Under the pieces are notes generated by a model. It was not told the origin of the DNA. It did not search any database and worked only from the letters and a program-made list of their open reading frames with translations. From the NCBI RefSeq assembly GCF_009828065.1, contig NZ_WTYK01000001.1, positions 496,001-560,000 of the forward strand: a stretch of 64,000 nt of DNA. Direction: 5' to 3'. Every line of letters starts with the position of its first letter. Within the stretch, counting starts at the first letter, position 1. This stretch comes from Croceibacterium soli (GTDB lineage Bacteria; Pseudomonadota; Alphaproteobacteria; Sphingomonadales; Sphingomonadaceae). The translations under genes were made by a program, and so were the position numbers. Below, in pieces: positions 33,979 to 43,019 of the stretch.

Positions 33979-36492
33979 GTGAACGCACAGACGAGTTTCG
34001 ACAAGGCGCAGCCCTTGCGCGAAAGACTGCCCGAAAAACTGGTGGTCATCGGCAATGGCATGGCCGGTTGCCGCGCGGTGGAGGAGATCCTGGCGCGCGA
34101 TCCCGGCCGCTTTGCGGTCACGATCTTCGGCGCCGAGCCGCGGGTGAACTACAACCGGATCATGCTTTCTCCGGTGCTCGCCGGCGAGAAGACTTTCGAC
34201 GAGATCGTCATCAACACCGCCGAGTGGTACGCCGAGAACGGTGTCGAGCTGATCGCCGGCGATCCGGTCGACCACATCGACCGTGAACGCAAGACGGTCG
34301 TCAGCCGCTCCGGCCGCGTAGAGCCTTACGACAGGCTGCTGATCGCCACCGGCTCCGATCCGTTCATCATCCCCGTCCCCGGCCGCGACCTGCCGGGCGT
34401 GGTCACGTTCCGCGACCTGGACGATGTCGACAAGATGCTCGCCGCGGCGGAACAGGGCGGCGACGCCGTGGTGATCGGCGGCGGCCTGCTGGGGCTCGAA
34501 GCGGCGCACGGCCTTTCGCTGCGCGGGATGAAAGTGACGGTCATCCACCTGATGCCGACGCTGATGGAACGCCAGCTCGACGAAGCCGCAGGCTGGCTGC
34601 TGAAGCAGGAACTCGAACGGCGCGGCCAGACGATCCTGACCGGTGCCGATACCGCGGAGATCGTCGCCAAGGACGGGCACGTCGGCGGCGTGCGGCTGAA
34701 GGACGGGCGCCAGATTCCCGCCGACATTGTCGTGATGGCGGTCGGCATCCGCCCGGCGACGATGCTGGCCAAGACCGGCGGCATCGAGTGCGAGCGCGGC
34801 ATCCTGGTCGACGACCACATGGTCACGTCCGACCCGGACGTGCTGGCGGTAGGCGAATGCGTCCAGCATCGCGGCCAGTGCTACGGCCTCGTCGCGCCAC
34901 TGTGGGAGATGTGCCGCGCGCTGGCCGATCACCTGACCGAACAGAAGCTCGACGGTTCTGGCGGCTATCAGGGTTCGGTAACCGCCACCAAGCTCAAGGT
35001 TTCCGGCATCGACGTGTTCTCGGCCGGCGATTTCTCCGGCGGGGATGACGGCGAGGACATCGTCATGCGCGACGCGGCACGCGGCGTGTACAAGCGCCTG
35101 GTCCTTCGCAACAACCGCATCATCGGCGCGGTGCTCTATGGCGATACCGCCGACGGCAACTGGTACTTCGACCTCCTGAAGAAAGAGGAAGACGTTTCCG
35201 ACATCCGCGAAGGGCTGATCTTCGGTCAGGCTTTCGCTCTCGGCGCGGGGGCCCTCGCGGACCCTAATGCCGCCGTTGCCGCCCTCTCGGACGACGCAGA
35301 AATCTGCGGCTGCAACGGCGTAACCAAGGGCAAGGTCGTCCAGTGCATCCTCGGCGGCGCGGCCAGCCTCGACGCGGTCCGCTCCGGCTGCAAAGCCTCG
35401 GCCAGCTGCGGCTCGTGCACCGGGCTGGTCGAAAGCCTGCTGGCGCTGACGCTCGGCGACGAGGTCCAGGCCGGAGCGAAAACCATGTGCAAGTGCACCA
35501 GCTTCGGCCACGACGACGTCCGCCGCCTGATCCTGGAGAAGGAGCTGCGGGCGATCCCGCAGGTCATGCAGGAACTGCACTGGACCACGCCCGATGGCTG
35601 CGCCTCGTGCCGTCCGGCGCTCAACTACTACCTGCTGTGCGCCTGGCCCGGCGAGTACGAGGACGATCAGAAGAGCCGCTTCGTCAACGAACGGCTCCAC
35701 GCCAACATCCAGAAGGACGGCACCTATTCGGTGGTCCCGCGCATGTGGGGCGGCCTCACCAACCCGCGCGAGCTGCGCGCGATCGCCGACGTGGTCGAGA
35801 AGTACGACGCGCCGATGGTCAAGGTCACCGGCGGCCAGCGGCTCGACATCTTCGGGATCAGGAAGGAGGATCTGCCCGCCGTCTGGGCCGACCTCAACGC
35901 CGCCGGGATGGTCTCCGGCCACGCTTACGGCAAGTCGCTGCGGACGGTGAAGACATGCGTCGGCAGCGAATGGTGCCGATTCGGCACGCAGGATTCCACC
36001 GGCCTCGGCGTTACCATCGAACGGATGACCTGGGGCAGCTGGATGCCGCACAAGTTCAAGATCGCGGTCAGCGGCTGCCCGCGGAACTGCGCCGAAGCGA
36101 CGATCAAGGACTTCGGCATCGTCTGCGTGGACTCCGGTTACGAACTGCACGTCGGCGGCAACGGCGGGATCAAGGTCCGCGCGACCGACTTCCTCTGCAA
36201 AGTCGCCACCGAGGAAGAGGCGCTGGAACACTGCGCGGCGTTCATCCAGCTCTACCGCGAACAGGCTCATTACCTGGAACGCACCGCGCCGTGGATCGAA
36301 CGCGTCGGCCTGGACCACGTCAAGCGCGCAATGTTCGACGATCCCGAGGCGGTGAAGCGGCTCGCGGCGCGGTTCCGCTACTCGCAGACTTTCATGCAGG
36401 ACGATCCCTGGGCGAAGCGCGCGGCCGGCGACCGCAGCGATCTTCACAGCCACCTTGCGACAGTCGTTCCGGCCCCAACGGAGTACGCATAA
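33979..36492 (+). CDS. nirB: Assimilatory nitrite reductase [NAD(P)H], large subunit
   Basis: 837 residues from a GTG at 33979, preceded by CGGAGGGACAGACGAA. FAD-binding KLVVIGNGMAGCRAVEE starts near residue 20, and NAD-binding VVIGGGLLGLEAAHGLSLRG near 165. A Bfd-like [2Fe-2S] domain begins at Cys443/Cys445 (CGCNGVTKG), and a further iron-sulfur segment lies at CKCTSFGHDDVR. The siroheme/[4Fe-4S] domain carries Cys660 and Cys666 (CVGSEWCRFG) with Cys700 and Cys704 (CPRNC). It reduces nitrite to ammonium with NirD in the cytosol. The gene is controlled by the leader just upstream and heads the operon with nirD, nasA and cobA. Confidence 0.96.
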   Translation: MNAQTSFDKAQPLRERLPEKLVVIGNGMAGCRAVEEILARDPGRFAVTIFGAEPRVNYNRIMLSPVLAGEKTFDEIVINTAEWYAENGVELIAGDPVDHIDRERKTVVSRSGRVEPYDRLLIATGSDPFIIPVPGRDLPGVVTFRDLDDVDKMLAAAEQGGDAVVIGGGLLGLEAAHGLSLRGMKVTVIHLMPTLMERQLDEAAGWLLKQELERRGQTILTGADTAEIVAKDGHVGGVRLKDGRQIPADIVVMAVGIRPATMLAKTGGIECERGILVDDHMVTSDPDVLAVGECVQHRGQCYGLVAPLWEMCRALADHLTEQKLDGSGGYQGSVTATKLKVSGIDVFSAGDFSGGDDGEDIVMRDAARGVYKRLVLRNNRIIGAVLYGDTADGNWYFDLLKKEEDVSDIREGLIFGQAFALGAGALADPNAAVAALSDDAEICGCNGVTKGKVVQCILGGAASLDAVRSGCKASASCGSCTGLVESLLALTLGDEVQAGAKTMCKCTSFGHDDVRRLILEKELRAIPQVMQELHWTTPDGCASCRPALNYYLLCAWPGEYEDDQKSRFVNERLHANIQKDGTYSVVPRMWGGLTNPRELRAIADVVEKYDAPMVKVTGGQRLDIFGIRKEDLPAVWADLNAAGMVSGHAYGKSLRTVKTCVGSEWCRFGTQDSTGLGVTIERMTWGSWMPHKFKIAVSGCPRNCAEATIKDFGIVCVDSGYELHVGGNGGIKVRATDFLCKVATEEEALEHCAAFIQLYREQAHYLERTAPWIERVGLDHVKRAMFDDPEAVKRLAARFRYSQTFMQDDPWAKRAAGDRSDLHSHLATVVPAPTEYA

Positions 36493-36852
36493 ATGCAGGC
36501 TAAATGGCTCGACATCGGCCCGGTCACCCAGATCGAACCGGGCATGGCCGCCACCCTGCCGGTGATCGGCGGCGACGAGATCGCCGTGTTCCACACGATG
36601 CGCGGCGAGTTCTACGCGCTCGTCAACAAGTGCCCGCATAAGCAGGGCCCGCTGAGCCAGGGCATCGTCCACGGCGACAGCGTCACCTGCCCGCTGCACA
36701 ACTGGAAAATCTCGCTGCGCAGCGGCGAAGCCCTGGGCGACGACGAAGGCTGCGTTCCCACGATCCCGGTGAAGGTTGACGCCGGGCGGATCTACCTGCT
36801 GCGCGAGGCTGTGGTGCCGGCGAAAGCCGCCCTGCAGGCGGAGGCGGCGTGA
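36493..36852 (+). CDS. nirD: Nitrite reductase small subunit (Rieske-like)
   Basis: 119 residues with a Rieske fold. Cys47-x-His49 (NKCPHK) and Cys66-x-x-His69 (CPLHNW) retain all four [2Fe-2S] ligands, as in Rieske-type NirD proteins; some NirD homologues have lost them. It works with NirB in nitrite reduction. The ATG follows the nirB TAA without a gap. An R1 palindromic repeat separates it from nasA. Confidence 0.95.
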   Translation: MQAKWLDIGPVTQIEPGMAATLPVIGGDEIAVFHTMRGEFYALVNKCPHKQGPLSQGIVHGDSVTCPLHNWKISLRSGEALGDDEGCVPTIPVKVDAGRIYLLREAVVPAKAALQAEAA

Positions 36853-36864
36853 AGGCAGCGTCCC

Positions 36865-37004
36865 AAATCCTCCCCGGGACGGGGAGGGGGACCGCGCGGA
36901 GCGTGGTGGAGGGGGCCCGCGGCCAATCGCGACCTTGCGCCGAACGGAGAACCCCCTCCGTCAGCGGCTGCGCCGCTGCCACCTCCCCGTCCCGGGGAGG
37001 ATTT
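36865..37004. repeat. Palindromic intergenic repeat, family R1, copy c (inside the nir-nas operon)
   Basis: Terminal arms AAATCCTCCCCGGGACGGGG and CCCCGTCCCGGGGAGGATTT are perfect inverted partners. The right arm's GGGGAGGA serves as the ribosome-binding site for nasA, whose GTG starts three bases after the repeat ends. Confidence 0.88.
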
Positions 37005-37006
37005 GA

Positions 37007-39613
37007 GTGAAAACCATCCGCACCACCTGTGCCTACTGCGGCGTCGGCTGCGGGATCGCGGCCACCGTCACCGGCGAGCGCCAGGTCACCATCGCCGGCG
37101 ACCCGGAGCACCCGGCGAACCGCGGCAGGCTGTGCTCCAAAGGCACGCACCTCGGCGAAACGGTCGGGCTCCAGGGGCGCCTGCTGCACCCGGAGATCGC
37201 TGGAAAGCGCGCAAGCTGGGACAAGGCCATCCGCCAGGTCGCCCGCAAGTTCGCCGACACGATCGCCCGCTACGGGCCGGACAGCGTGGCGTTCTACGTC
37301 TCCGGCCAGTTGCTGACCGAGGACTACTACGTCGCGAACAAGCTGATGAAGGGCTTCATCGGCAGCGCCAACATCGACACCAATTCGCGCCTGTGCATGT
37401 CCAGCGCCGTCGCCGGGCATACCCGCGCCTTCGGTGAGGACGTGGTCCCGGCGAGCTACGAGGATCTCGACCAGGCGGACCTGATCGTCCTGGTCGGCTC
37501 CAACACCGCATGGTGCCACCCGGTCGTCTACCAGCGGATCATGGCCGCCCGGGCCGAGCGCGGGGCGAAGCTGGTGGTCATCGACCCCCGCCGGACCGAG
37601 ACTTGCGACGAAGCCGACATCCACCTCCAGCTCCGCCCCGGCAGCGACGTGGCGCTGATGAAGGGCCTGCTGGCCCATTGCCGCGACGCGGGCGTTCTCG
37701 ACGCCGCGTTTCTCGATGCGAGCGTCGCCGCGCCGGAAGGCTTCTGGGAGGCGCTCGGCGAAGGCAACGACCTCTGGTCGACCGCCGCCGCCTGCGACCT
37801 TCCGCCGGCGGACCTGCGGGCGTTCTACGAGCTGTTCGCGCGCCATCCGCGCACCGTCACCATGTTCAGCCAGGGCATCAACCAGTCGGTCCGCGGCACG
37901 GACCAGGTGAACGCGATCATCAACGTCCACCTCGCTACGGGCCGCATCGGCAAGCCCGGCGCGGCGCCGTTCTCGATCACCGGGCAGCCCAATGCGATGG
38001 GCGGGCGCGAAGTCGGCGGGCTCGCCTCGACCCTCGCCGCGCACATGGATTTCGCGCCGGAGAACGTGGACACGGTGCGCCGCTTCTGGGCTGCACCCCG
38101 GATCGCCGACAAGCCCGGGCTGAAGGCAGTCGACCTGTTCCGACAGGTCCGCGAAGGGCGGGTAAAGGCCCTGTGGGTCATGGCGACCAACCCTGCCGTC
38201 TCGCTGCCCGATGCCGGACTCGTGCGCGAGGCGCTGGCCGCCTGCCCGTTCGTCGTCGTGTCGGACTGCATCGCCGACACCGACACCTCGCGCTTCGCCC
38301 ATGTGAAGCTGCCCGCGGCCGGCTGGGGCGAGAAGGACGGCACCGTCACCAACAGCGAGCGCACGATCAGCCGCCAGCGCGCGCTGTTCCCGCTCGCCGG
38401 TGAGGCCAAGCCGGACTGGTGGATCATGACCCAAGTGGCCCGCGAGATGGGCTGGGCCGACGCCTTCGGCTACGAGAGCGGCGCCGACATCTATCGCGAG
38501 CACGCCCGGCTCTCGACCTACCAGAACGGCGGCAAGCGCCTGTTCGACATCGGCGAGCACGGCGCGATCACCAACTGCGATTACGACGCGATGGAGCCGT
38601 TCCGCTGGGGCGGCACGCCGTTCGCCGACGGCCGCTTCCCGGCACCGGGCGGCAAGGCGCGGCTGGTGGCCGTGGAGCAGCGGCCGCTGGACGATGTGCT
38701 GCCGAAATGGCCGCTGACGCTCAACACCGGGCGCTACCGCGACCAGTGGCACACGATGACCCGCACCGGTCTTTCGCCCAGGCTGTCGCAGCACCGCCGC
38801 GAGCCGCTGGCCGAGATCCATCCGAAGGACGCCGAGGCGCATGGCATAGCCGACGGCGACCTGGTCCGCGTCTCGACTCCGCAAGGCGAGAGCGTCTTCC
38901 GCGCCGCGCTCACCGAAAGCCAGCGCCGCGGCGAGATCTTCACCCCGATCCACTGGACCGACCGCCAGTCGAGCGGCGGGCGCACCGGGCTCCTGCCGCA
39001 GCCGCTGGTCGATCCCCATTCAGGGCAACCCGGCTTCAAGGCGACGCCTGCCCGGATGGAGAAGCTGGCCGTGGAGTGGCGCGGCTTCCTGATCGCCCGC
39101 TCGGTGCCGGACAGCATTCCAACCGCCTACTTCACCAAGGTCCGCGTCGGCGAAGGCTGGCTGGTCGAACTCGCCGGCACCGGCGATCCCGCCACCCTGG
39201 CCAAGGCGCTGCTCCCGAAGGGCGAGCGGGTCGAGATCATCGACGGCGGCCTCGGCGGGCTGCGCGTGGCGGTGCTCGCCGAAGGGCGCATGAGCGCCGC
39301 GCTCTACGTCACCCGCACCGGGCGCCTGCCGGATCGCGAGTGGCTGATCGCCCAGCTCGCGGCGGCCGATGCGGCCTCGTCGGTCGAGCTGCTGGCCGGC
39401 CGTTCCGCCACGCCGCAGCCCGATCGCGGGCCGATCGTCTGCGCCTGCTTCGATGTCGGCATGAACACGATCGTCGAGGCGATCGCCAGCCAGCGGCTGG
39501 TGAGCGTCGAAGCGGTCGGCGCGGCGCTTTCGGCGGGGACCAACTGTGGCTCCTGCAAGCCGGCGATCCGGCGCCTGATCGGCGAGACGAAGGAGGCAGC
39601 CCATGTCCGATGA
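37007..39613 (+). CDS. nasA: Assimilatory nitrate reductase, catalytic molybdoprotein
   Basis: 868 residues. An N-terminal [4Fe-4S] site (Cys8, Cys11, Cys15, Cys43; TTCAYCGVGCG...RLCSKG) precedes the Mo-bis-MGD domains. NTNSRLCMSSAVAGHTRAFG carries the cysteine expected to ligate molybdenum, and SQGINQSVRGTDQVNAIINVHLATG and NTGRYRDQWHTMTRTG follow. The C-terminal ~60 residues are a Bfd-like [2Fe-2S] domain (Cys812, Cys814, and TNCGSC), common in NasA. It reduces nitrate to nitrite in the cytosol. Translation starts at GTG 37007. The 3' end overlaps cobA by 11 bases. Confidence 0.95.
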   Translation: MKTIRTTCAYCGVGCGIAATVTGERQVTIAGDPEHPANRGRLCSKGTHLGETVGLQGRLLHPEIAGKRASWDKAIRQVARKFADTIARYGPDSVAFYVSGQLLTEDYYVANKLMKGFIGSANIDTNSRLCMSSAVAGHTRAFGEDVVPASYEDLDQADLIVLVGSNTAWCHPVVYQRIMAARAERGAKLVVIDPRRTETCDEADIHLQLRPGSDVALMKGLLAHCRDAGVLDAAFLDASVAAPEGFWEALGEGNDLWSTAAACDLPPADLRAFYELFARHPRTVTMFSQGINQSVRGTDQVNAIINVHLATGRIGKPGAAPFSITGQPNAMGGREVGGLASTLAAHMDFAPENVDTVRRFWAAPRIADKPGLKAVDLFRQVREGRVKALWVMATNPAVSLPDAGLVREALAACPFVVVSDCIADTDTSRFAHVKLPAAGWGEKDGTVTNSERTISRQRALFPLAGEAKPDWWIMTQVAREMGWADAFGYESGADIYREHARLSTYQNGGKRLFDIGEHGAITNCDYDAMEPFRWGGTPFADGRFPAPGGKARLVAVEQRPLDDVLPKWPLTLNTGRYRDQWHTMTRTGLSPRLSQHRREPLAEIHPKDAEAHGIADGDLVRVSTPQGESVFRAALTESQRRGEIFTPIHWTDRQSSGGRTGLLPQPLVDPHSGQPGFKATPARMEKLAVEWRGFLIARSVPDSIPTAYFTKVRVGEGWLVELAGTGDPATLAKALLPKGERVEIIDGGLGGLRVAVLAEGRMSAALYVTRTGRLPDREWLIAQLAAADAASSVELLAGRSATPQPDRGPIVCACFDVGMNTIVEAIASQRLVSVEAVGAALSAGTNCGSCKPAIRRLIGETKEAAHVR

Positions 39614-40397
39614 ATTCGCACCCGGCACCGTATGGCTCGTCGGCGCTGGTCCCGGCGATCCCGAGCTGCTGACCCGCAAGGCCGAGCGGCTGATCGGGGA
39701 GGCCAGCGTGGTGTTCCACGACGCGCTCGTCGGCCCCGGCGTGCTCGACCTCGTGCCGCCCGGCGTGCGGCGGGTCTCAGTCGGCAAGCGCTCCGGCCGC
39801 CATTCGAAGGACCAGCGCACGATCGACGAGCTGATCGTCGAAGCCGCGCTTGCCGGAGAACGTGTCGTCCGACTCAAGGGCGGCGACCCGGCGATCTTCG
39901 GCCGCGCGACCGAGGAGCTGACCGCCTGCCATGCCGCCGGCGTTCCGGTGCGGATCTGCCCCGGCGTGACCGCCGCCAGCGCCGCCGCCGCCGACCTGGG
40001 CCTCTCGCTGACCCTGCGCGGCCTCGCCCGCCGTCTGACGTTCGTCACTGCGCACACAGTCAAAGGCGAAGTCGTCGGGCTCGACTGGCAGGCGCTGGCC
40101 GATCCAGAGGCGACCCTGGCCGTCTACATGGGCAAAGCCGCCGCGCCGCAGATTGCCGCAGGCCTGGTCGCCGCAGGCCTGCCGGCGGACACGCCGGTCG
40201 CGCTGATCGAGAACGCCAGCCTGCCTGGGCGCAGACACCTGCGCACCACGCTCGGCCTCCTGCCGCTGGCGGCGAGAAGCGCGCTGGGCGACGGCCCCGC
40301 CGTGATCCTGATCGGCCGCGCCTTGCAGGATCTGCCCTATCCGAAGCCGTCCAGCCCTGCTTTGGCGCACCGGGCATGTTCGCGGTCAGGCTTCTGA
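39603..40397 (+). CDS. cobA: Uroporphyrinogen-III C-methyltransferase (siroheme branch)
   Basis: 264 residues. VWLVGAGPGDPELLTRKAERLI and VVFHDALVG open the tetrapyrrole methylase domain. VGKRSGRHSKDQRTIDELIVEAALAGERVVRLKGGDPAIFGRATEE is the SUMT signature, and PVRICPGVTAASAAAADLGLSLT follows. It methylates uroporphyrinogen III to precorrin-2, the step leading to siroheme for NirB. It is a single-domain enzyme without the oxidase/ferrochelatase part found in CysG. The overlap with nasA indicates one operon. Confidence 0.93.
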   Translation: MSDEFAPGTVWLVGAGPGDPELLTRKAERLIGEASVVFHDALVGPGVLDLVPPGVRRVSVGKRSGRHSKDQRTIDELIVEAALAGERVVRLKGGDPAIFGRATEELTACHAAGVPVRICPGVTAASAAAADLGLSLTLRGLARRLTFVTAHTVKGEVVGLDWQALADPEATLAVYMGKAAAPQIAAGLVAAGLPADTPVALIENASLPGRRHLRTTLGLLPLAARSALGDGPAVILIGRALQDLPYPKPSSPALAHRACSRSGF

Positions 40398-40457
40398 TCG
40401 GGATTCGTCCTGCCGGATCGAGATCGTCGACCAGGCGCCGCCTGCGGCCTCCGGCGA

Positions 40458-41357
40458 CTAGGCCGGCATCGTGCCCGCAGTGGTCGTGCGGTACATCTCG
40501 CGGCGATAGCCGTCGTAGTCGTTCGGCCCCAGGTGCATCGTCGTGCGGTTGTCCCACAGGGCGACCATGCCCGGTTCCCAGCGCAGCCGGCAAGTGAAGG
40601 CGTGCTGGGTGGTGTGCGCCACCAGGAAGTCGATCAGCGGCTTGGCCTCGTGCGTGGTCATGCCCTCGATGCCGGCGGCATAAGTGTCGCAGATGTAGAG
40701 CGATTCCTCGCCGGTCTCGGGATGCGTGCGGACCAGCGGATGATAGCTGCCGCGCTTGCCCTGCTCGAACTGCTCCTCGTCGGCGAAGCTGATCGCCTTG
40801 CCCATCAGCTTTTCCTGGGTCGCATAGTTGTTCGCGGCGCTCATCCACACCCGCAGGGGGCGCAGCATGTCCTGGTAGGTCTTGCTGAGGTGGCGGAACG
40901 CCAGCGCACAGTTGGTCCAGCTCGTGTCGCCGCCATAAGGCGGGCCCTCGACTTGCCGCAGGGTGGTGATCGCCGGCGGTTCGGGCAGGAACGGGCTGTC
41001 GGTGTGCCAGCCGCCGCCGAACAGGCTTGCGGCTTTCGTGTCCGCTTCCTTGATGATCGGGTGCACGTCACGGTGTCCGGGCACGCCCTGGGTGTAGGCG
41101 TCGACCGCGAACGGGCCCAGCCGCGCTCCGAACGCCTCGTGCTCCGCATGGGTCAGGTGCTGGCCCTTCAGAAACAGCATCTTGTGGTGGTAGAGCGCGC
41201 GCTTGAAGTCTTCGAACCCCGCGTCGGAAAGCTCCGGCAGGCGCACGCCGACCACTTCCGCACCCATCGCCGAAGTCAGCGGGCGCGTTTCGAAGTGCGC
41301 GCTTTCGAACGGATGGTTGTCGAACTCCCCGCAAGGCGTGACGCGAACTTCCCACAT
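40458..41357 (-). CDS. TauD/TfdA-family Fe(II)/2-oxoglutarate dioxygenase
   Basis: 299 residues. The double-stranded beta-helix dioxygenase uses iron and 2-oxoglutarate. His118 and Asp120 (GGGWHTDSPF) and the distal His275 (RTTMHLGPND) give the iron facial triad. The nearby arginine in YDGYRREMYRTT should bind 2-oxoglutarate. The N-terminal ETRPLTSAMGAEVVGVRL block is typical of TfdA relatives, which hydroxylate taurine, phenoxyacetates and other compounds. The ATG at 41357 follows GAGGAGAG. The substrate is unknown. It is the last gene of a minus-strand catabolic block, separated from it by an intergenic repeat. Confidence 0.85.
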   Translation of the reverse strand: MWEVRVTPCGEFDNHPFESAHFETRPLTSAMGAEVVGVRLPELSDAGFEDFKRALYHHKMLFLKGQHLTHAEHEAFGARLGPFAVDAYTQGVPGHRDVHPIIKEADTKAASLFGGGWHTDSPFLPEPPAITTLRQVEGPPYGGDTSWTNCALAFRHLSKTYQDMLRPLRVWMSAANNYATQEKLMGKAISFADEEQFEQGKRGSYHPLVRTHPETGEESLYICDTYAAGIEGMTTHEAKPLIDFLVAHTTQHAFTCRLRWEPGMVALWDNRTTMHLGPNDYDGYRREMYRTTTAGTMPA

Positions 41358-41410
41358 CTGGTGTGCTCCTCTCGTCTGCGGTGATGCCGGGACTTGGATG
41401 GAAAGGGAAG

Positions 41411-41585
41411 GGGGGCCCGCCCTCATCCAACTTCGGCTAGGCAACAAGTTGCCAAGCCTCCGTATCCTTCTCCCACAAGTGGGAGAAGAAGTTGGAGAGG
41501 CGCTGCGCCGTTCCTTCTCCCACTGGTGGGAGAAGGATAGCGTAGGTTGCCAGCTTGCTGGCTACCGAAGCTTGGATGAGGGCTC
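41411..41585. repeat. Long palindromic intergenic repeat, family R5-like
   Basis: CCTTCTCCCACAAGTGGGAGAAG and CCTTCTCCCACTGGTGGGAGAAGG hairpins sit inside a larger palindrome whose ends read CCCTCATCCAACTTCGG and CCGAAGCTTGGATGAGGG. It lies between the TauD-like and MDR genes. Confidence 0.8.
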
Positions 41586-41590
41586 CTTTA

Positions 41591-42595
41591 CTAAAGCTCT
41601 ATCACAGTCTTCGAAAAGCTCTCCGGCCCCCAGGCGTGAGCGTAAGCCTCTTTCGCCTGCTCGAACTTGAAGCGCGCGCCGATCAGAGGCTCGATGCCAT
41701 TCACGTCGATGGCGGCGTTGAGCCGCCGGGCCATCGCTGCCGAGCCGACGAAGATGCCGCGCATGGTCCCGGCGCTCATCATCAGCGCGCGCGGGTTGGG
41801 TCCGCCTTCCGGCGCCAGTACGCCGATCATGGCGACTTCCCCGTGGGTCCGCAGCGCCGTCATCGACTGTTCGGCCGTCCCGGCCCCGCCGACTTCGACC
41901 ACTTTGTCCACCCCGCCGAGGTGCTGCGCGATCCACGCGCCCCATTCCGGGTGCGTCTTGTAGTTGACCGTGTGCTTGGCGCCGAGCCCGCGGATCCGCT
42001 CCAGCTTCTCGTCGGAGGACGACGTGGCGATCACCTCGCACCCGCTCGCCCGGGCGATCTGCAGCGCCAGCATGGAGACGCCGCCCGAGCCGAGCACCAG
42101 CACGCGCATGCCGGGCAGCAGCGGGCGCGGCCCTTCGTGCAGCGCGTTCCAGGCGGTGACGCCGGCGCAGGGCAGGCAGGCCGCCTGCCCATGGTCGAGG
42201 CTCTCCGCCATCGGCACCACGCCGCTTTCCGGCAGCACGACCAGCTCCGCCAAAGTGCCCGGCGCCATTCCGTCGCCGAGGGCCGGACCCATGCGGTGCG
42301 GGCCATCCTCCCAGGTCGTGAAAAACGCGCTCTGCACCCGGTCGCCTTCCTTGAAGCGGGTCACCCCAGGGCCGACGGCCGCGACCACGCCGGCGCCGTC
42401 CGACAGCGGCACCGCCGGCTGCTTCAGCGCGCCGCCGAAGTACTTCCCCGCCGCCACGGCGAAGTCGCGGTAGTTGATCGACCAGGCGAGCATCTGGATC
42501 AGCACTTCGCCGGGCCCGGGTGTGGGGTCGGGCAGTTCCTCCAGATAGAGCTTGTCGAAGCCGTCGGAGCCGGCGGGAAGCATCCATGCGCGCAT
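41591..42595 (-). CDS. MDR-superfamily NAD(P)-dependent alcohol dehydrogenase/quinone reductase
   Basis: 334 residues of the medium-chain dehydrogenase/reductase superfamily. The GroES-like domain contains SINYRDFAVAAGKYFG and PLSDGAGVVAAVGPGVTRFKEGDRV. The Rossmann domain has VLVLGSGGVSMLALQIARASGCEV. The zinc-ligand Cys and His pattern of classical alcohol dehydrogenases is not evident, so it may be a zinc-free quinone-reductase-like member. The ATG at 42595 is the first at the expected N-terminus (MRAWMLPAG). It lies 16 bp downstream of the VOC gene and is likely in the same operon. Confidence 0.85.
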   Translation of the reverse strand: MRAWMLPAGSDGFDKLYLEELPDPTPGPGEVLIQMLAWSINYRDFAVAAGKYFGGALKQPAVPLSDGAGVVAAVGPGVTRFKEGDRVQSAFFTTWEDGPHRMGPALGDGMAPGTLAELVVLPESGVVPMAESLDHGQAACLPCAGVTAWNALHEGPRPLLPGMRVLVLGSGGVSMLALQIARASGCEVIATSSSDEKLERIRGLGAKHTVNYKTHPEWGAWIAQHLGGVDKVVEVGGAGTAEQSMTALRTHGEVAMIGVLAPEGGPNPRALMMSAGTMRGIFVGSAAMARRLNAAIDVNGIEPLIGARFKFEQAKEAYAHAWGPESFSKTVIEL

Positions 42596-42611
42596 TGTCT
42601 TGTCTCCAGGA

Positions 42612-43019
42612 TCAGGTAAGGTCGATGTCGGGGTTCCAGGCCACTTCCCAGAGGTGGCCGTCAGGATCGGCGAAGTACGCGGTGTAGCCGCCCCAGAAGG
42701 CATCGCCTGGCTGCTTCAGGGGCTGGGCTCCGGCGGCGATCGCTTCGGCGAAGACCGCATCGACGGCTTCCTTGCTCGGCACGTTGTGCGCCAGGGAGAT
42801 GCCGCAGAACCCGCTTCCTTCGGGCGAAATGCCGGCGTCGGCGGCGAGTTCCTCGCGCGGCCAGATGGCCAGCAGCATGTTGCCCTCCAGCCGGAAGAAC
42901 ACGACGCCCGCTTCGGGATCGTGGTTCTCGGTCGGCAGGCCTAGGCCGTCACGATAAAACCGCAGGCTGCGGTCGAGGTCCGCGACGCCGAGCGTGATCA
43001 GGCTGACCTTGGCCTTCAC
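42612..43019 (-). CDS. VOC-family (glyoxalase/dioxygenase fold) protein
   Basis: 135 residues. Two beta-alpha-beta-beta-beta units open with KVSLITLGVADLDRSLRFYRDGLGLPTENHD and close with AFWGGYTAYFADPDGHLWEVAWNPD. The C-terminal FADPDGHLWEV is the hallmark of the vicinal oxygen chelate superfamily. Members include glyoxalase I, extradiol dioxygenases and resistance proteins, and a reaction cannot be assigned. A GTG start at 43019 overlaps the stop of the upstream GST gene (GTGA), showing translational coupling. Confidence 0.85.
   Translation of the reverse strand: MKAKVSLITLGVADLDRSLRFYRDGLGLPTENHDPEAGVVFFRLEGNMLLAIWPREELAADAGISPEGSGFCGISLAHNVPSKEAVDAVFAEAIAAGAQPLKQPGDAFWGGYTAYFADPDGHLWEVAWNPDIDLT

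Noticed and set aside
32398-36699. A 1433-codon open frame on the minus strand across porin, nirB and nirD
   Set aside because: It is antisense to three clearly conserved genes, has no recognisable domain and an Arg/Ala/Asp-rich composition typical of high-GC shadow frames.
40398-40457. Terminator between cobA and the TauD-like gene
   Set aside because: The short GC-rich convergent spacer has no stable hairpin followed by a T-tract.
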